Part shown: positions 8,637-12,155 of the stretch, piece by piece
How positions within the stretch are numbered: the stretch's first letter is position 1
Layout of the letters: every line of letters begins with the position of its first letter
Origin: Circinella minor
Lineage: Eukaryota > Mucoromycota > Mucoromycetes > Mucorales > Lichtheimiaceae
Reading direction: 5' to 3'
DNA: 12,155 nt
NCBI GenBank assembly: GCA_016758965.1
Contig: JAEPRB010000442.1
Span: 9,459 to 21,613, forward strand
Notes under the pieces: model-generated
What the model was told of the DNA's origin: nothing
Databases searched by the model: none
What the model saw: the letters and a program-made list of their open reading frames with translations, nothing else
Made by a program: the position numbers and the translations under genes

Positions 8637-8651
8637 ATGCTCGTATTAATA

Positions 8652-11600
8652 ATGCCCCGACCTTCTCGTGCTAGAAAGCATCGTTGCAAATCAATTAAAA
8701 CCAATAATACTGATATTAACCCGTTCAGCTATAGTGTACAGGCAAAAACTGAGCGCGACCAGGATGGAAATCCTATACTAAATAAAATGGGACGAAAAAT
8801 GTATCAACCTGCAGTGAAGAGATATAAAACTGGTCTAGACGCTGTTAATACCCATACTCCCGGGCACGTAATGCCATCAAACATGAGTAATAATAGTAAG
8901 GATAATAGTTTACATTTTTTTTTCGTTAAAGTTGATATAATAATCAGTTAATTGGATATGTACTGAGTAATAATTCTTTTCGCAGGTACTAATAATGTTC
9001 ATGATGATGGTGACATGGACGACTTTGATTTTGGTGATGAGGGGGGCATCGTTGCTGGCCAAAATGATTTACCCACACGCACCAATCAACAAAAGATGGA
9101 CTCGTACAATCAAGAGTGGGATGCGTTGATGCCCAGCCTTGTAAAGGCGTACATCAACCGCTTTCATAATTCCAATAATACTCCTCAGTATAATCAGTAT
9201 AAAGAAACATGTATTAATCCTCGCCAACAACTTTGTGATTGTGATGAGCCGAATATCTCTTTTCTCCACATTGATTGCATATATATAACTGGTACAGTAT
9301 TTAATTTCTTTGAAATATATTGAATCACCCCAATACTAACTATAATTATTTATTTTAGGTATTATTAAAGACCAGGAAATTCCTTATTGTCTAAATTGTT
9401 ATAAAGAAGAACCTGTCGCACTCATGACATACAATTTGCTTGCTGCCTCGCCAACTCGGCCATCAATGGCATTTCATCTCTCATTATTAGAGTTTTACTC
9501 GAAATTAAGGGGATATGGACAAACAACTGTGCAAGCATTCAGTAGCACTCTTTCTGATGTTTTTAGTTATAAAGTTAGTATAGTATATTATGTTACTTGG
9601 TAATGATACTCTCTTATTAAATATGTTATTGATATTCCTATGCGAACATTACTTTATAGTATAGCGAAACATTATGAAAAAATATAGGAAAAGCCTATTT
9701 TATTTATTTAGAAATGATTGCTACCATTGAAAACCACATCCACCAAAATATTTGGACTCAAGAAGAGAAAGGCTGCCCTGCATGTCCCATGGTAAACCAA
9801 AGAAAAACAACCTATTTTTTTTTCTATCTATTATACTATAAACCTGGAGTATACTGACATATGGGATATAAACACGTGTATTATAGGATCGTATGTTTGT
9901 TGCTTTAGATGGAAACATGCAGCTCAAGCGCCGAAAATTAAAAGAAAATGATGTGATAAAATACATTAATGAAGATTTTTTTTCTGCAGATAAATATCAA
10001 GACAAGTATGAAGATGACCAGGATCAGCCAAGTACAACTGATGAGTGTGAAAGTAACTTTAAAGCAACCACGAATGCTTCACGTTCTAATGCTCGTTATC
10101 ACGAAAGTGGGTTGGTAGGAAGTATCTGTGCACGTCACGATGTCCCATTAGAATTTACAAATATATATCAATCCGGTGAAAAGTATAAATCAAGCAAAAA
10201 CAGGAAAATAATTAGCTTTCAATCTAGCATAATAGTCTTACTAATAGTAATATATATAATACAACACAATTCTGTGTTATAGGTTCAAGTATGCTCTTGC
10301 TGTCTTGCATGCTCTTCTTGAGTATCCAGGCGCAAAAATAAACACAATAATGTACGACATTTGCTGTCGAATAAAAAATGCTATTAAAGTAAGTCATAGT
10401 TGGGTGAATTAATTAAAGTATATAGCACGTAAAAAATTATACTTATCAATATACAAACACTATAAATATTTAGTCTTCTTTTGAAGAACTTCGAAGCGAT
10501 GATACGAAATTTGCTGTTAGTGTTTTTCACGCGTATGCGCACTCGATGCAGTGCCAAGTTCAATATAATCCACGTTACATGAAAGGCTTAGGTCTTACGG
10601 ATGGTGAAGGTAAAGCAAAATAAATGTAATAATGCGTCTCTTTTGTTCACACATTTACATTATAAATTTTATATTAAAGGAATGGAAAGACTATGGTCAT
10701 ATCTATCTCACTATGTCACCATGTCACGTCAAATGAGTGCAAAGAATCGTATTTTGACACTTTGTCATGCGATTGCACATTTTAAAAAATGCGTGTTGAT
10801 GCGTTACGTAAGTTTATTATTATACATATATATGAGTAAATATTAAAGCTTACTTTTGATGTTATATTGTTAGCATCACGACTAGCCCGACGCCGTAAAC
10901 ATGCTGAAGACGTAAAGAGGAAATCAGGTGAAGAACTACGAAGAATGAAAATATCTATGACAAATGAAGAATTTGAATTTGCATGGAATAAATTTATCCA
11001 GTCAATTCAGATGGCATCTGTTGATCAACGGTCAGAGCAACAAAAACTAGATGAAATATACGTTCATCATCTAGAAATATTCTATACGGCTCAGTAAGTC
11101 TTTTAATGTTATTGTGTTACTTATATAGTGTTATTGTCACATTTATTGTCATCAATATCTAATTACGTATTAATAATAACTAGGGACGCGCTTGCAACAG
11201 CGAATCAAGAAGTTCTATCTCCTGAGGATTTTTTAGAAACATTATATAATGCATTGTCATCAATTGATAGTGCATCATATAAAAAAGCTTGAAAAAAAGA
11301 AAAAAATATCAGAAGATAGAAGATGGACAAGAGATTGCGAAAAATTTCAAAATGTAAAAAAAATAATCATAGAAAGAACCCGCGACAATGCCAAGAAAAA
11401 ATTAAAATCCATTATAACAAGCCAGACCATCCTCAAAGACATTCTCCATCGTTCAGGCAAATTAGGTAAAAGAAATACTGCATATCTTTCTCATTTTTAT
11501 TTTTAAAAAGTATGTGAGCTAATCGATTTATTGATGTAATAAAGGGCATAATACAAGCACTCAAATAATAAGATCTGCCAATAATGCAACATCAAAAGCA

Positions 11601-12155
11601 AAGAAAATCCTCAATGATTATAACAACGCATGCAAGGAATTAGACCCTAATTTTCCTGACGTGGTATTCAATGAGATCAAATCATTGGAAAGTACTTTTT
11701 GGGGATATGAGACGAATAGCGGATTTGATTTCAACGTGTTGCGTGAATTTATGAGAAAGCTACGTGCTGAAGAAGAAATTGAATTGTTAAAGGTAATCAA
11801 GCCACAGAACATTATTATTTATTACTACCATAAGCAATAACATAATAATAGCTATTAATAATTGATACTTTTTTTAGGATGAGGCAAGAGAATTAAATTC
11901 ATATGCAACTCGGAGATGTAGGAGATTGTTGAAGGCGAAAGAAACTGAAGAGCGAGGAGTTGCATATGAATGTTTAATTGAGCGTAAACTGGCAGATGCC
12001 AAATTTTTTTTTTTATAAGATAAATGTATTTATGTTTGACGAAAATAGTGAAGAAAATATGATAGCCGTAGAAGAAGATCCAAATGACGAGGAAGATGAA
12101 GATGAAGTGCTGCCTGAAGATAGGTTTATGATCGACTTATCAGAAATTTTACTAC
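8652..12155 (+). CDS. KDZ family transposase with CxC1 cysteine cluster (3' end outside window)
   Basis: DDE-type DNA transposase of the Kyakuja-Dileera-Zisupton family, expected to cut and move its element in the nucleus. Exons by splice sites and phase: 8652-8895, 8986-9291, 9359-9577, 9712-9791, 9887-10182, 10283-10388, 10474-10609, 10680-10807, 10849-11093, 11184-11465, 11545-11792, 11878-end. A CxC1-like region (residues about 115-260) has C165, C167, H176, C179, C194 and C197. The catalytic part shows CPACP (278-282), DGN (D291), a GLVGSICARHDVPL segment, SGEKFKYALAVLHALL, YDICC (D407), FHAYAHSMQC, and GLGLTDGEGMERLWS (E462 or E465). The ATG at 8652 has A at -3; an in-frame ATG at 8637 is weaker. 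The frame breaks at 11281-11286 and 12004-12014, so the C-terminal part is disabled or spliced differently. Beyond 12020 the frame encodes an acidic tail and stays open to the edge, about 855 residues if bridged. Confidence 0.88.
9292..9358 (+). other. representative intron with clear branch site
   Basis: This 67-base intron has a GTACAG donor, a TACTAAC branch-site match at about 9333-9339 and a TTTTAG acceptor. Removing it joins the Cys pairs of the CxC1 region in frame (G184 is split across it). The same phase agreement holds for the other introns: 8896-8985, 9578-9711, 9792-9886, 10183-10282, 10389-10473, 10610-10679, 11094-11183, 11466-11544 and 11793-11877. Confidence 0.85.
10808..10848 (+). 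other. uncertain 41-base intron
   Basis: A strong GTAAGT donor follows LMRY. The only later acceptor that keeps the reading phase of the next exon (LASRLARRRKHA) is TAAAG at 10848, giving an unusually short intron. The better-looking TTGTTAG acceptor at 10873 would put the next exon one base out of phase. Either the short intron is real or a small indel is present here. Confidence 0.5.
11281..11286 (+). other. frame break at A6 run in the transposase
   Basis: The upstream frame reaches TGA at 11290-11292, four codons into the run and its flank. From the same run onward the next frame is open to 11465 and joins exon 11 in phase. Removing one A restores one frame. An alternative is a 43-base GT-AG intron (11270-11312), which also preserves phase but has a weak donor. 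Confidence 0.6.
12004..12014 (+). other. frame break at T11 run in the transposase
   Basis: The exon 12 frame stops at TAA 12016-12018, just after eleven T. The frame one base over is open through the run and continues into an acidic segment (EEDPNDEEDEDEVLPEDRF) to the window edge. A one-base slip in the T run explains this. Alternatively the T run is the pyrimidine tract of an intron 11959-12019 that ends in ATAAG, which would keep phase but starts with a poor GTTGCA donor. Confidence 0.55.

Noticed and set aside
8637..8951. Reading the first transposase exon through to its own stop at 8949-8951
   Set aside because: The end is low-complexity intron sequence; a GTAAGG donor at 8896 and TTTTCGCAG acceptor at 8985 join the exons in phase.
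9069..9269. Minus-strand ORF within transposase exon 2, and similar ones at 9721-9966 and 11618-11812
   Set aside because: They are antisense shadows of confirmed exons.
10601..10846. 81-codon ORF starting at 10601
   Set aside because: It reads through an intron (10610-10679); its later part is simply exon 8 of the transposase.
1..12155. A ciliate-like genetic code in which TAA and TAG mean Gln
   Set aside because: Several relics have TAA or TAG where Gln would fit, but the KDZ exons use CAA or CAG about thirty times and contain no in-frame TAA or TAG before the homopolymer breaks. Mutational decay explains the relics better.
1..12155. CRISPR array, bacterial operon or phage genes
   Set aside because: The regular repeat at 6502-7124 has no unique spacers and is inverted, and introns with a fungal-type transposase show eukaryotic DNA.

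Overview
The window looks like nuclear DNA of an AT-rich fungus with many short introns. The evidence is about 70% A+T by eye, GT-AG introns of roughly 65 to 135 bases, a CTAAC-type branch site, and a multi-exon KDZ (Kyakuja-Dileera-Zisupton) transposase. An arbuscular mycorrhizal fungus such as Rhizophagus would fit. That assignment is inference from composition and the transposase family, and nothing in the window proves it. No bacterial-style operon is present.

Left part (1-4994). A GC-richer island at about 600-1470 holds coding-like but broken reading frames. The best is on the minus strand, where one frame runs from 1467 to 838 with only four internal stops. At 1777-2492 on the plus strand lies a coding region for an unrecognised protein; its 5' part appears broken at a GA dinucleotide run. 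The rest is gene-poor AT-rich DNA, with one tRNA-like relic (4318-4397), an AT microsatellite and a doubtful small membrane-protein ORF.

Middle (4995-7124). Two repeat structures dominate. The first is a 1234-base non-autonomous DNA transposon (4995-6228) with 32-base terminal inverted repeats and a TA duplication. The second is an inverted array at about 6502-7124. Twelve copies of a 17-base motif at about 51-base spacing are arranged as five forward and seven reversed, mirrored to the base around position 6769 with a loop of only about 10 bases. The several short ORFs here are translations of this repeat and not genes.

Right part (7125-12155). A Gln-rich, coiled-coil-like coding relic with several stops (7833-8260) precedes a KDZ transposase gene. 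That gene starts at 8652 and runs off the right edge. I resolved twelve exons by matching splice sites, reading phase and family motifs. The gene carries a CxC1-type cysteine cluster and the D...D...E catalytic residues. Two homopolymer runs near its 3' end (11281-11286 and 12004-12014) shift the frame, or else mark extra small introns. The window is thus a transposon-rich, gene-poor region. The KDZ gene is the one confidently identified protein, and the mirrored array is the most unusual DNA structure.
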